DNA of 64,000 bases from Oscarella lobularis (GCF_947507565.1 NC_089175.1:3895733-3959732), one strand, 5' to 3'. Positions 46,691 through 58,826 are shown, numbered from the stretch's first letter. Program-made: numbers and translations. The notes: generated by a model from the letters alone, not told the origin.

Positions 46691-49600
46691 ACGAAATCGA
46701 ATAAGGAGAATAGGAGAATAGAGACTTACGCATCGGGTCTACCATAACCCTGTGAAGCGTGAGCCTGAACAAATCCTCCCTCGCTCGTCGTAAGAAAAAA
46801 TCCTCGACTCCTACACACAGGTAAGAACATTTAATTCGTTTCCAATTTTTGAGTCTTGAGTTTAAACTCGTTGTGTAGGCTTTACCACAACGGCTGTCCG
46901 TCTGACTAGCTCCGAGCCTTAGAGAGCACCTGAATCCAAAAATAAAAAACGGAAAGACAAGCACCCCAACGAGCCAGTCATACTTTTTACGTTGTCGACA
47001 AGCCAATCGGCGGAGGCACTGAAATCTCCTTTCGTTCGAATCAACGCTTCTAGACGCGGAGAGTAGCCAAGCTGCTTGAGCCTCTTCAGCTTGAGATCTA
47101 TACACAGAGCACTGTCAGATAGATGTATTTGCTCAATTCTATAAAATTTTCACCGTCAACGTCGTCGTTTTCTTCTTCGTCTTCCGACGAGATGTCATTG
47201 GAAAAGATTCCGCGTCCTTCCAGTTGGCTTTTAAAGCTAGACGCGATGGAGAGAAAGAGCTCAAGATCGCGGTAGCACAAGCGAATATTGACATCCCTTT
47301 GAAAGAAAATCTAGCAAAGAGAAAATGAAGCTGTGCTACGTACACAGATACAAACGCTATGAGGTGTAGAGAGAAGTGAGGCCCCCTTTCGCCACGTGGC
47401 TGCTACAAGGTCAAAAACGCGTTGTTTGACCCCTAGAAGGTCAAAAGACGCGTTCTTTCGACTAATAGAATCTTTTTGAAAAAGAAAAAAACGACACCCA
47501 GTATCAAACCTCACGGAAGACGGTGCTATGGAGGAGATATCAGAATGCCTCGCTCTCGTCATTACTAGGAAGGCTTTGCGACCAAGCCCTTGTCAAGTGA
47601 GGAAATTGACCAGCCACCAGGCATAATGGTCACACCTTGGGGAGAGTTACCTGCTCCCTTCTATCCTAGCTCTGAGAACTCTGATTGTTGATGTACGAGC
47701 TGGCTATTTATACTCGAGAGGGCGGAGCCTCGTTTGTACCGCAACTTGACAGCACGAAAACGCTCGTCGTTTCGACTCGGAAACCGATGCGAATCGACTG
47801 AAAATTTGATTCTGCTACCGCTTCGAGCAAAATGACGCCGCGATTCGGTTTCTATACGCGAGAAAACGGTGAACGAAGGAGGAGCTAACAGAAAATGACA
47901 TCATTGTATGACATCATTGTCTGATGTAAGAGGATACGCACTACGCTACGAAACTCGTCCTAAGACTCCTAACTACAAGCAAAAGCACGAAATCGGTTAC
48001 GGAGAGAATTCTATTTCGTTCTAGAATCGGTCGGTTGCTATATGGACGCGAAAAGCGAACGTAAACGTGCAGTGACGTTGTGCTTGGTCAGCAAAAGTCA
48101 AGCAAGATGTCTGCCGGCTCTCGAACAAACTGAGCGAACGTTGGCGAGCAATCTTTAGCGTTTCTCTGACTTTCGGCGAGCCTTTGACTACAGTATATGC
48201 TCGCATTCGCGATCTGAAAGAGAATCGCTCTCAAACGCACGGCAATATGGCCGCCGCTTTCACTGAGCAGATCTCTTTGCTCGTCGTTTCACTGCAGAAA
48301 CACGAACGAGGGGGTTGGTAGAAAAATCGGAGAGACGCGAGACACCCTTTATATCGGGTAAGGTTAGGAGAGTACTCTCGTAGACCAATCGTTCTCTACC
48401 TACGACGTATAGAATCGGCTATTGTGGGGGGAGGGGGGAGGGACAGAGAAAATCTATGCTCGGGGCCAAAGGTGCTTTAATTAATTAATTAATTAAAACG
48501 TTTGAACTGTACCTCTAAATCCGGTAATGATTCGTGCAATATCATTTCCTAAGCAGCACGAAAACAATTCGATTTCCGACAGAGTCATCGACAAGCCTCG
48601 CTTCGTCGTTTCCAAAACGTTTGACGTCATTACCAACGTCCACTTCTGAAAGAAAACTCGCTGTTTTAGTTAGGCTCTCAAACAGATATCTTACCTTCAG
48701 TATCATAGCGTTGCAATCTCTCTCATTCGCATTCTGAACGACAACGAAGTCTGTTCGAGTGACACTCATGCTAATATCCAACGATTTCTTGGGCTTTTCG
48801 ACGAAAGTCACTACTGGACGATCTTCTTTCGCCGCAGCCTGATAGTCAACTTCATCAACGTCGACGTCGATCGTCCCTCGTGCTCTCGCTCAACTTCTCC
48901 AGCAAGCTAACGGCGAGCAGCCAGTCGACGATGACGTACAGTCGAGCTCGCTGCAAAACGATCGTCGCCTTGTCGCGCTTCTCCGACATCGAGAACGATA
49001 TTTCCAACTGGGGAGTCGAGCTCGAACCCGTCGGATCGTTGAGACTGAGAATTTCCGTGAACACGTTCGCCGTAGACGCCGTCTCGACGGATCCGACTTG
49101 ACGTACGTCGTTTGCAGTGAGCGCCATTGAGACAAATTGACAGTTTTGGATTGATTGGAATGGGTTTTGACGTGCAATTGGGATCGTTCGAGGTTCAATT
49201 CAGCCAGAGAGACGCGAGCGGATTCCGTTCCGAGAAGGGCGAGCTCGTGCGTGACGACGAGCTCGACACTGACATTCACTAGAGTCTTCGTCAAATCGAC
49301 GACAACCCAACTGCCGTCAAAGCTCGGCTAAATAGATCGAAGCTCAAAAAGAATAACAGATATTGCATGGGGGTCATCTTACCTGCAAAACAGGATCGAC
49401 AACTTTACCCTCTGGCCGTTTGAATTCGGACATGGGTTCGCCAATATTGTGATAAACCATATCCTTCATGAGATCGTACTGCCACTTGTCGACAAGAGAG
49501 TGCACAGTGGATAGCTGTCCGTCAATAAGAAACTCTGGTGCTATACCATAAAAAAAACAACTACATGTAGAATTTCTCATTTCTTGACTACGACTTTCGT

Positions 49601-50340
49601 ACTGTTCTTGCTTAGATCCTTGCGAAGATTTCGTTCTATCTTTAAATTTAGTTGGCACTTGTCAGCCAATACGCGCCCGCCTCGTCTCTCAAACCGGCCG
49701 ACCTTGACTCTCGCTCATTTTCCGAGCCGTGAAAACGTTTAGGTCTGACAGCGACAAGTCGATGAAGTCCAAGAGACACGGACCCCTAAATCGTCCTTTC
49801 ATCCACGATCGATGCTCTTTGGCGGCGTCAGTTGACGTCAGCGGTACTTTTTCCGTCATCGCATATCCGCACGTCGTAGGCTCGGCCGTCGAAGTCGACC
49901 CACCTCGCTTCGTCGCTTTCGAATTCAACGTCGATTCGTCGTCGGCGAAAAGAAATCGATTCGTGTCGCTTTCAAGTGTCCCAATTCCAAGACGATGACG
50001 TCGGTCGACGAAGAACTGCGAGGAAAGGCGATCTCCGGTCGATCGATCTTGATGTCGAGAGCGTTCCTAGGTGAACGAGTGGGACCCTGCATGGTAGTCG
50101 AGATTATTACCGGCGTCGGCTTTCATGCGCTGATACGCATCCATCATTTGAACGAAGTGCTCACAAAAGGCAATCGTTCCCTTGAGAAAGCGCTGCGTAT
50201 GAACGTATCGCACCTTCGGCGCTTCGAGCTCGACGCGAGATCCCAGTCCGGTTCCGCGTACTTGGTGATGGCGAAAACGAAGGGACGATCCGTCGTTCCG
50301 AAACGCTCGACGTAGACGATACGGAACCGCCTCAAAAAAA
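46691..50340 (-). pseudogene. VPS13D-like region, copy B (internally deleted)
   Basis: Second copy of 32480-37470. It carries the UBA-like segment (about 47000-47100), the FSCCLGNE region (about 48550), VTRTDFVVVQNA (48750), RLYVIVDWLL (48950), VNVSVELVVTHELALLGTES (49270), an exon reading LVDKWQYDLMKDMVYHNIGE (49480), GPCLLDFIDLSLSD (49780) and FVFAITKYAEPDWDL (50270). It then jumps from the equivalent of 37470 to the equivalent of 39820, losing about 2.35 kb of exons. It has no retrotransposon in its long intron. Some frames are better here than in copy A (for example no 27-bp duplication), so the two copies accumulated different lesions. Confidence 0.75.
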
Positions 50341-50387
50341 AAAAACTATAATGAATAAAGTTGTACCGGTGACGTGAAGCGATTTAA

Positions 50388-51240
50388 AATTCGCATTAGA
50401 GACCAAATTTTAAAATTCGCATTAGAGAGAGATTTCTAAAATTCGCTTTGGAAAGCGCGAAACGAATTGAATTGAAGACACTTGCTCACAAAAGTGGGCG
50501 TTACCAGCACATTTTATCCGCGAGTGGCTTTTGCCCGTTATTTGCTTCAAAACTGTTTTGCTCGTTATTTTGCTTCAAAACTGTAAAATCGCCCGTTACG
50601 CTTCAAAACTGTAAATTTGCTTGTTATTTTGATTCAAAACGGTAAATTTGCTTGTTATTTTGCTTCAAAATTGTTTTGCCTCTTATGTTCCCGCAGCTAC
50701 TCTTTATGCGCGAGCGGCGTTCCATGCGCCTGAACAGCAAGCGCCGCTCGCGCGCAACGAGGGAGACACTTGCACCCAAAAAGTAGGCGTTCCCACCGCT
50801 ACTCTTTATGCGCGAGTGACGTTCCTTGCGCCCGAACCGCAAGCGCCGCTCGCGCGCAACGAGGGAGACACTTACTCTTTATGCGCGAGTGACGTTCTTT
50901 GCGCCCGAACTGCAAGCGCCGCTCGCACGCAACGAGGAAGACACTTGCACACAGTTTTGAAGCAAAATAACGGGCAAAACGGTTTTGAAGCAAAACGACA
51001 AGCAAATTTACACTTTTGAAGCAAAATAACGGGAAAAACGGTTTTGAAAATGACAAGCAAATTTACAGTTTTGAAGCAAAATAACGGGCGCAAATTTACA
51101 GTTTTGAAGCAACAGCCATGCCTATCAAAAGTGGGAGACTGTTGCGCCATTACTATGTGCGAGTGGCGTTCCATGCGCCTGAACCGGAAGCGCCATTGGC
51201 GCGCAATTACAGACACTTGCCTATCAAAAGTGGGCGCCCC
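50388..51240. repeat. Dispersed GC-rich and palindromic repeats, cluster 3
   Basis: Follows VPS13D copy B just as cluster 2 follows copy A. It starts with AAATTCGCATTAGAG units, then CGCGAGTGGCTTTTGCCCGT, then four units of the GC-rich family, then TTTTGAAGCAAAATAACGGG repeats. Confidence 0.85.
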
Positions 51241-51700
51241 CTTTGGAATATGCAATAATAGCTATGCATATATTTGAGTACTGTAGGTCTTAAGTGCCTC
51301 TACTCGTCCTGACACTAGTTTTACAGGGTCGTGTATGCCTCTACTTTTCAAAAATTGCTGTACATTTTTTATAAAAGTGTAGGTCTTGACCCGTACACAT
51401 GCATAGGCACTCAAGACCTACACTTTCCATTATTTTACTTCGTAGTAATTTTACCTCGTTTACCTAATTTTACATTGTCGGTAATTTTAATCGTTTTTAC
51501 CATAGTAAACTACGTATTGACTGGCGCTGAGAGCCCTCTCTACTTGTCTATACGGACTGGCGCTGAGGTCCTCTACCTTCTACCTTTCCTATATGCCCAA
51601 GGATCTTTTATGGTACCGTACCTGATGACGTTGTTTGTTATGACGATGCAATTAGCTGTCGAAAACGATCGCGACGCAAGACTGCATTGATTTCTCGTTA
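51241..51700. repeat. Duplicate of the 23.55-23.98 kb spacer
   Basis: Shares GTCTTGAGTGCCTCTACT, TACCTCGTTTACC and ACGATGCAATTAGCTGTCGA with the 23.6-24.0 kb region, ending inside the place where the ISWI-like relic begins there. Confidence 0.7.
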
Positions 51701-51701
51701 G

Positions 51702-51919
51702 GCGCTCAAAGTGACCCGGGGTCGTTGTGCTGCGGAAAATGGTACATCACCTTCAATGGAACCGAATGCACGTCCCCCGACACCATCGAAGGAATCGTGC
51801 ACGTCAACGATAACAAAAACAATCCGATGAGCACGGTCGTCATCGTCAGATCACCGGCATTTGCGAGAATCTGCCCGCCGGGGGGAGGCCTCCGCAATCT
51901 TGTTCGGCACGATCTTTAG
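51702..51919 (+). CDS. CTHRC1-type C-terminal domain (partial)
   Basis: After an acceptor (TTCTCGTTAG at about 51692-51701) the frame reads CCGKWYITFNGTECTSPDTI followed by EGIVHV and later VVIVRS...ICPPGGGL, ending at TAG 51917-51919. This matches the globular domain of collagen triple helix repeat-containing 1 proteins: RWYFTFNGAEC, PIEAI, then a Cys. The family continues with a VDVAIWVGTC-type segment. Here the frame ends early, so the last third is missing or frameshifted. No collagen repeats precede it; they would be on an upstream exon that is replaced by repeats. Such proteins are secreted. Confidence 0.75.
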
Positions 51920-52430
51920 AGGATTCAAAGCCCAATTTGTAGGGTGATTCACGTCAAACAATTTGACGTCATCACCCGAGAGTTATTGGAACCGATGATG
52001 TTTTGCAGAATCTTTTTACGCAGTATTTTCTTGACTATGAGAAGACTCTGATTTATCTTGTCACTTCCTGAGCTCCTTTCTTGGCCTTGGTCAATTTGAT
52101 GCGGGTATATCTTTTCCTCACCACATCTAGCTTTTCTCATAATAACGTCCACTTTCTAAATTTAGAGAATTACGTAACCACTGACTTCCCCAAGAATCTC
52201 ACTTCGTTTAGAACTGAGATGTTATTGTACAGTTTTTCAATGAGGTCCGTCGCTTTGAGGCATTTCTTTCTTCGGTTTTGGCTCCTCAGTCCATTCTCAT
52301 AGGCAAAACAGCTAGGAGCCCTTCAGGACGGAGTCAAGAAAAATGCTGAGTCAATCTCTAACGGCTTCCCACGCTCAACCGTTATTGTTTCATTTTTGCC
52401 TGCAAAAACGCTTCTCCTGTCCACAGATAC
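51920..52430. other. No recognised gene
   Basis: A - strand frame near 52,290-52,190 reads ATDLIEKLYNNISVLNEV and may be an exon of the Ig gene that follows, but no family is recognised. Confidence 0.35.
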
Positions 52431-52590
52431 CTCCTGCCAATTTGCAAGTGTACTTTCCTGCGTCGGTCATTTGAACGTCATTTATTCCAAACCTGCCACC
52501 GTGTATTTTCATCTCAATCAGGGACTTCAACGCGTCGCCATTCTGTTTGTCTGTCAGAGGACAACACTTAACCAATAACGTAGCTTAGAA
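52431..52590 (-). CDS. Ig-domain exon (partial gene)
   Basis: The - strand frame reads FGINDVQMTDAGKYTCKLAG and ends at a phase-1 GT donor. D-A-G-x-Y-x-C is the F-strand signature of Ig domains, and KCC in the preceding part may hold the first Cys. No membrane exon or signal exon can be attached. Confidence 0.65.
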
Positions 52591-53099
52591 CAGAACGATT
52601 TACCTGCTCGAGTCTTATGGGAGAAGTTTGCGATGAAAGCAAAAGTAATCAGAAAAGTTCGGTCTTTGAAGACGCCTTAGGTTCATCTTGTTCGCTTCAG
52701 CGCTTCAGCTTAATCAAGTTCGCCAGAGAGAGTCTCGATTTGTCGAAGTTTGGAGACTCTCTGTCTCTCGGCGCACGCGAGTGATCACGTTCGCGTAACA
52801 CCTCCATGCATAAATTTGAACTAAGGATTCGACATGAAGTCATTGCTGGAGACGGACAACAAAGGAAAGTCGTGTCAATGGTAGTTACTCGCTCTCGTCT
52901 CCAGCCAAAGGAGAAACAATCAATTACGTTCTTCGCCAGAAACTTCCTTTATATATACATATATAGATTGCAGAGTCTTTCCCATGTTGTCAACGGCGTT
53001 GTACACGCCAAGGAGAAAATCCCGGCCCGGATTTTCATTGTTCCAATTTTCAGACAGTGCGCCGCCCAATAGGCGTCGTCTCGGTTGGAATTTTGAGCT

Positions 53100-55670
53100 T
53101 TCTTTAGAATTGAATCGATAAATTTGCTTTTACCGCACAAGGGTGGTTCCATCGCACGAAAAACGTTTGGCTAAACGAGAGTGATGACGTCGCAAACGAT
53201 CTCGATTTGCTTATCTGTTTGAAATATGTACAATACACAGATAATGACGCTCCAGTTTGTAAAGCAGCTAAAGAAGTCACCATGCAATAGAACCAAGACA
53301 TTTCGCTATCAGGTACGTACCTCCAGGGTTCGAGAAATGGCTCCCATGCGCCCACGTTTTTGCTGTAGTAGTTCCCTAGCATCGTCACGGAAAACTTGCC
53401 GCTTCCGCGATTTAGGAGTCTGTAGTGGAAATGCGCTTTTTTTCATTGCTATTTCTATAAGAGGAGTGTCGCTCTCGTCGCAGTCGTCGATGAGGGTGAA
53501 CAGTAGAGACCCGCAACGAATCTAGAAACGAAACTTTTTAGACCGCGACACGACATTCTGAGCCATATTTCTACGCCCAACTTCAACGCTAGCCGCCTCG
53601 ATTTTGAATCGTTTTTCCGACTCCGATTTTTCGTCATCGACGACGTCAACCAATTTGGCTTGTTCGTCGTCGTAAGCGTTGTCGACAAGCCAATCGGCGG
53701 AGGCATTGAAATCTTCTTTCGTTCGAATCAACGCTTCTCGGCAGAGACGCGCAGAGTATAGCCAAGCTGCTCGAGTCTCTTCAGCTTGAGATCAATACAT
53801 AGAGCACTGTCACATGTATTTGGTCAATTCTATGAGATTTTCACTGTCAACGTCGTCGTTTTCTTCTTCGTCTGCCGACACAATGTCATTGGAAAAGATT
53901 CCGCGTCCTTCCAGTTGGCTTTTAACGCTAGACGCGATGGAGAGAAACGCTATGAGGTGTAGAAAGAAGTGAGGCCCCCTTTCGCCACGTGGCTGCTACA
54001 AGGTCAAAAACGCGTTGTTTGACCCCTAGAAGGTCAAAAAACGCGTTCTTTCGACTAATAGAACCTTTTTTAAAAAGAAAAAAAACGACACCCAGTATCA
54101 AACCTCACGGAAGACGGTGCTATGGAGGAGATATCAGAATGCCTCGCTCTCGTCATTACTAGGAAGGCTTTGCGACCAAGCCCTTGTCAAGTGAGGAAAT
54201 TGACCAGCCACCAGGCATAATGGTCACACCTTGGGGAGAGTTACCTGCTCCCTTCTATCCTAGCTCTGAGAACTCTGATTGTTGATGTACGAACTGGCTA
54301 TTTATACTCGAGAGGGCGGAGCCTCGTTTGTACCGCAACTTGACAGCACGAAAACGCTCGTCGTTTCGACTCGGAAACCGATGCGAATCGACTGAAAATT
54401 TGATTCTGCAACCGTTTCGAGCAAAATGACGCCGCGATTCGGTTTCTATACGCGAGAAAACGGTGAACGGAGGAGGAGCTAACAGAAAATGACATCACTG
54501 TATGACATCATTGTCTGATGTAAGAGGATACGCACTACGCTACGAAACGCGTCCTAAGACTCCTAACTACAAGCAAAAGCACGAAATCGGTTACGGAGAG
54601 AATTCTATATCGTTCTAGAATCGGTCGGTTGCTATTTGGACGCGAAAAGCGAAGGTACAGTGACGTTGTGCTTGGTCAGCAAAAGTCAAGCAAGATGTCT
54701 GCCGGCTCTCGAACGAACTGAGCGAACGTTTGCGAGCAATCTTTAGCGTTTCTCAGACTCTCGGCGAGCCTTTGACTTCACTATATGCTCGCATTCGCGA
54801 ACTGAACGACGAGCGAGAGAATATCGCTCTCAAACGCACGGCAATATGGCCGCCGCTTTCACTGAGCAGATCTCTTTCCTCGTCGTTTCACTGAAGAAAC
54901 ACGAACGAGGGGTTGGTAGAAAAATCGGAGAGACGCGAGACACCCGTTATATCGGTTAAGGTTAGGAGAGTACTCTCGTAGACCAATCGTTCTCTACCTA
55001 CGACGTATAGAATCGGCTATTGTGGGGGGAGGAGGGAGGGAGAGAGACAAACTATGCCTATAATTCGGGGCCAAAGGTGCCTTAATTAATTAATTAAAAC
55101 GGTACCTCTAAATCAGGTAATAATTCGTCGCTCCCTTGCTTCGCCTGCTTGCCTGGCTCGAGACTGATGGCGAGTTCAGCCGGATCAATGATAGAGAGTG
55201 CAGTATCGTCTTCATTTCCTAAGCAGCACGAAAAAATTCGATGTCCGACAGAGTCCTTCGTAGTTTCCAAAACGTTTGACGTCATTACCAGCGTCCACTT
55301 CAGAAAGAACACTCGCCGTTTTCGTTAGGCTCTCATATCTTACCTTCAGTATAATAGCGTTGCAATCTCTCTCATTCGCATTCTGAAAGACAACGAAGTC
55401 CGTTCGTATCCAACGGTTTCTTGGGCTCTTCGACGACAGTCAGCATTGGGCGATCTTCTTTCGTCGCAGCCTGATAGTCAACTTCATCAACGTCGACGTC
55501 GTCCCTCGTGCTCTCGCTCAACTTCTCCAGCAAGAAATCCTTAACGGCGAGCAGCCAGTCGACGATGACGTACAGTACAGTCGAGCTCGGTGCAAAACGA
55601 TCGTCGACCGGACAGCTTTTTGTAGCCGTCTCGCATTCTGACGATCGCGTCGACGCCGGAAATGGCGGCA
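53100..55670 (-). pseudogene. VPS13D-like region, copy C
   Basis: Third copy. At 55670-55110 it fuses PPFPAST (equivalent of 37560) directly to YVIVDWLLAVKDFLLEKLSE (equivalent of 36070), deleting about 1.5 kb of exons. After the long intron (54236 is an empty retrotransposon site) it has a better UBA region than A and B: LEQLGYT and IRTKEDFNASADWLVDNAYD (53780-53680). It continues into exons lost from A and B: FTLIDDCDESDTPLIEIAMK, then HFHYRLLNRGSGKFSVTMLG and AWEPFLEPW (53470-53320). The A-run after IEIAM has one base too many. These segments match the VPS13 adaptor-binding (WD40-like) region in order. Further exons down to about 53100 are plausible. Confidence 0.75.
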
Positions 55671-56108
55671 CGGGCGAGCTGGTAGTCGTATTTGTTCATC
55701 GTCAGACTGAGAGAAGCGATGCGAAGGTTTTCATATTAGATGGTTTATATGCTAAGGAGGTATATGCTGCAATGGGGCCCCCCCTCTACGTTGCACGTCA
55801 CTTGCACTCCTGTGGCTCACAGCAGAGCTAATTGATTAACTTACCTTAAGAAATCCGTAAGTAGCTGGACGTCTTTGTTCCCCCCCTTCTGTTGCTTATC
55901 ACAAAGATGGCATCTAAGTAGTTGAGCATGATTTAATCCGCCTGACCCAGCCCAATTACTATTAGCTTTGAAACGTACCTTGGCTTCTTCTAAAAGCGAC
56001 ACTAAAAGTTCTAGTAGAGATGCACATGTGGTCGATGTCTAGATGTTCACGGGCTCCTGTGGCTATTGCTGCTGTTGCTGCTGCTGGTCTCCTCCGGCCG
56101 CCGCATTT
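55671..56108. other. No supportable gene
   Basis: Spacer between VPS13D copy C and PPP2R3C. A CAG/CTG-rich patch at 56040-56095 on the - strand may be the Gln-rich tail of PPP2R3C if the frame shifts near its apparent stop. Confidence 0.5.
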
Positions 56109-57408
56109 TCAGCGAGTGACTTCTCGGTTCTCGTACGTCCAAAATCCGTTCAAATCGATCAGAATACTGACGACCGTTCCGCCCTGGCCACTCGAAATCA
56201 AATCCTGCAGCGTGATTCTCAACGGATCGGCCGGCTTCACCATGTCGAATATCTCGTCCTTGACGTCCTGAAAGCCGATCACCTCCTGCCCGTTACGCTG
56301 CATCATCTCCTGCATGGATCGAAAGAAGAAGTGCAAATCGTACACACATTCAAACTTCCCATCGCACGAACGTCGAGCAGACGAAAGAAATACTGAACGG
56401 CCCGCGGCTCCTTCTTATTCTCCATCGCCAAAACGAAGTCCAAATACGTCTTATAGTCCATCTCGCCCTCGTAGGTGAGACACTCCTGAAAGACGCGTTC
56501 GACGAACGCCGACGTCAACGTGCCGGATCCGTATTTCGCCAATTCGGCTTTACGCAGCATTCCGTTGCGATCCGTATCCAAGTTGAGATACTGGCCGTAG
56601 ACGCGCAACGCCGACGGCGCCGAGAACCAATTCGCGTCCTCCGCCTCCTTGGCGAGCTCCTCCTCGCGCAGTTCGAGCAGATCGTCGAGAAAACTCGAGG
56701 CGAGCATGTCGACGATTTTCACGCGACCTGTCCGAAGCGGATCGAGAAAGAAGAAGACTTGCGCACGGCCGTGCAGACGTAGAACGAATAGAACGACTTT
56801 TCGAGACAGTCGAGCTGGGTATGAGCTCGAATATGTAATTCTCCAAGTCCGACTCGCGCAGGTAGCCGAGACCGGCGACGTCGTAGAGACTGAGACCGAT
56901 GCGGGTTTGGTGAAGCCCACACCTTTCGCATGACGTAGTTGAAAAATTTGATTGTGTCCTTTTCGAGTAATTTCGCGAATGTGATCGACGTGAAGTGACG
57001 ACGCGCCTTGGGCGTCGCCGTCGCCGCGGCTCGCATAAAATAATCTGTCATTTTTTTCGTCGTCGAGTTCTCTCGTTCCGCCGCTGTGCTCCTCGAGAAC
57101 GGTCCAGAGGGCTTGGAGTTAATTCTTCGTTGTCGAGCAGTTGGGGCGCTTTTTCGTTGGAGAAAGGCGGCGCGCGCCTCTTCGCGAAGTTTCTGGTGGA
57201 GAATTTGGTCGTCGCGAGGCGGTTTGAAGTAGAAGCGGGGTATTAGCGTCGACGACGACGGCGCGGAACGGCTCGCTTTTAGCATGTGTGCTTTTAGGGC
57301 CGCGTATTCGGCAGAGAAGTGTTCGCGCTCTTCGGCGACGTTGCGAGGCTTGGCTTGGGCAGCGTTGGCCGCTACGTAGCGTTTCAGGGACGTTTCCAAC
57401 CAGCTCAT
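56109..57408 (-). CDS. PPP2R3C: PP2A regulatory subunit B'' gamma, frame-disrupted
   Basis: Regulatory B''-type subunit of protein phosphatase 2A, with an EF-hand-like fold. Start ATG at 57408 (MSWLETSLKR). Segments along the gene: PRFYFKPP, LHQKLREEARAAFLQRKS, LLDNEEL, LQALWTVLEEH, FAKLLEKDTIKFFNYVMRKV, HQTRIGLSLYDVAGLGYLRE, ENYIFELIP, LEKSFYSFYVCTAVRK, FFFLDPLRTGRVKIVDMLAS, GQYLNLDTDRNGMLRKAELA, EGEMDYKTYLDFVLAMENKK, FQDVKDEIFDMVKPADPLRI and LIDLNGFWTYENRE. Identity to the animal family is very high and no introns are needed. But the frame changes near 57140, 57120, 57054 (a T7 run), 56918, 56818, 56758 and 56345, and probably 56115. Apparent stop 56109-56111; a shifted frame would end near 56063 after a Gln run. 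Confidence 0.9.
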
Positions 57409-57464
57409 GTTGTCCTTTTTGCGTTCAAATCCCGTACGTGTGAACACACGAGTGTTTTCCCCGT
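57409..57464. promoter_or_regulatory. Candidate bidirectional promoter
   Basis: Only 56 bp separate the divergent start codons of PPP2R3C (57408, -) and the DIPK1-like gene (57465, +). No TATA box is seen. Untranslated exons further upstream for either gene cannot be excluded. Confidence 0.5.
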
Positions 57465-58826
57465 ATGGACGGCTTCCGACGTTGCTGGACTGGCCTGTCT
57501 CTGGTGATTATCTTCCTCGTCTTCGCGTACTATTTTGCCATATCCACTGTCTGCCGCTTGGAAAAAATAATTGAAGAGGAGGTAAACGCGGTTTTAGCAC
57601 ATGAGATGAATTCGTGCGAGCGGTATCGACGAGGTAAAGCGGCAGGTCCTCTGTGCGAGACCCTGTGCACCCGTTCGGCCGATCTATACTGCCTCACGGC
57701 GCGTCCAGAAAAACAAGTCTATCGCGCTCGCGTCAACGGTACAGTAGTGACATCGTGCTGAAACACCAGTACGTCATCCAGGAGTCGATCGTCGAAGACG
57801 AAGACATAGAAGCTCAGCACACCGTCCCCGAAAACTTCGAAACGATCGACTCCAACAATGCGACGGACGTCGCAATTCGTCATCTCCGAACGGTAATAGG
57901 CGCAAAATTCGACAGTGACGTCACCGATATTCTGACGTCAAAATTATTGGCCATCGTCGACGAAAACGGCGACGGACGACTGAGCGTCGCCGAAGCGACG
58001 ACCGCCTATCGACTGGCGGCGTATCAGTACGAATTTCTCGTCGTCGTTCTTCTTGCCGACGAGAAATTGTCCGTGCCGCTGCGCGGTCACTGCGGCGAGA
58101 TTTATTCTCTCGACGTCGTCGAGATTTCGGGAAAGGAGATCGTGGGCGAGATTTCGGCTCTGATGGACGAACTCAAACATTTCTTCCTCGTGCTGAATTG
58201 GCAATCATTCGTCATTCAGTCCTGGGCGACGTTTGCTCAAGTCTTGAAGATGTTTCGACAATACGTTCAATTTCGACTCGTTCCCGTCGACTAGAAGGAG
58301 CGGATCGACTACGGGCTCGGCGTTCTGAATCTCGCCGATCGGCTCGCCGCGCTGTCGACGACGGATCGGTTTTACTTGTGCGATATGCACGACGGGAATT
58401 TCGGACGCGACGGCGCCGGTCGCGTGCGTTTGCTCGACGCCAATTCGTTCTTCTCCCGATCGGCCGTCGACGATTTCTACTCGCAACGGCCTTGTCAAGA
58501 CGATTCCGACTGCGAGTTGATTGTGATGGACAGAAACGATTGCCACGGCGCGTGCAATCGAACGAGAGGCACGTGCTCGTTCGCTTCGACGACGACTCTT
58601 CTGTATGTGGTCTGCCTGGACGTACTACGGAGAACGTTTAGAGCGGAGAATACACATGAATACTGCCCTGCTGATTCGACACTACGAACGCGCCTGTACG
58701 ACGCTCTCACTTGGTGCATGACCGACGCTCTGCTCGAGATGAACGCCGTTCAGTATCGAGAATTGACGTTGCACTATAGGAATCTTTTCGCGAGACTCGC
58801 TAGCGATTTTTTATCTTCCTGTCCTG
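57465..58826 (+). CDS. DIPK1/FAM69-like divergent protein kinase, frame-disrupted
   Basis: FAM69/DIPK1 proteins are type II membrane, cysteine-rich, kinase-related proteins of the ER/secretory pathway. ATG 57465 is followed by a membrane anchor (LSLVIIFLVFAYYFAIS) and a Cys-rich segment (CERYRRGKAAGPLCETLCTR). The kinase-like core has an inserted EF-hand (DENGDGRLSVAEA), a catalytic-loop-like segment FYLCDMHDGNFG, and DANSFFSRSAVDDFYSQ with RPCQDDSDC and CHGACNRTRGTC, the family Cys pattern. A one-base change near 57745 shifts the frame, and an in-frame TAG at 58292-58294 interrupts homologous sequence on both sides (VPVD, then KERIDYGLGVLNLADRLAAL). The C-terminus fades near 58826 at a GT that could be a donor. 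Confidence 0.8.
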
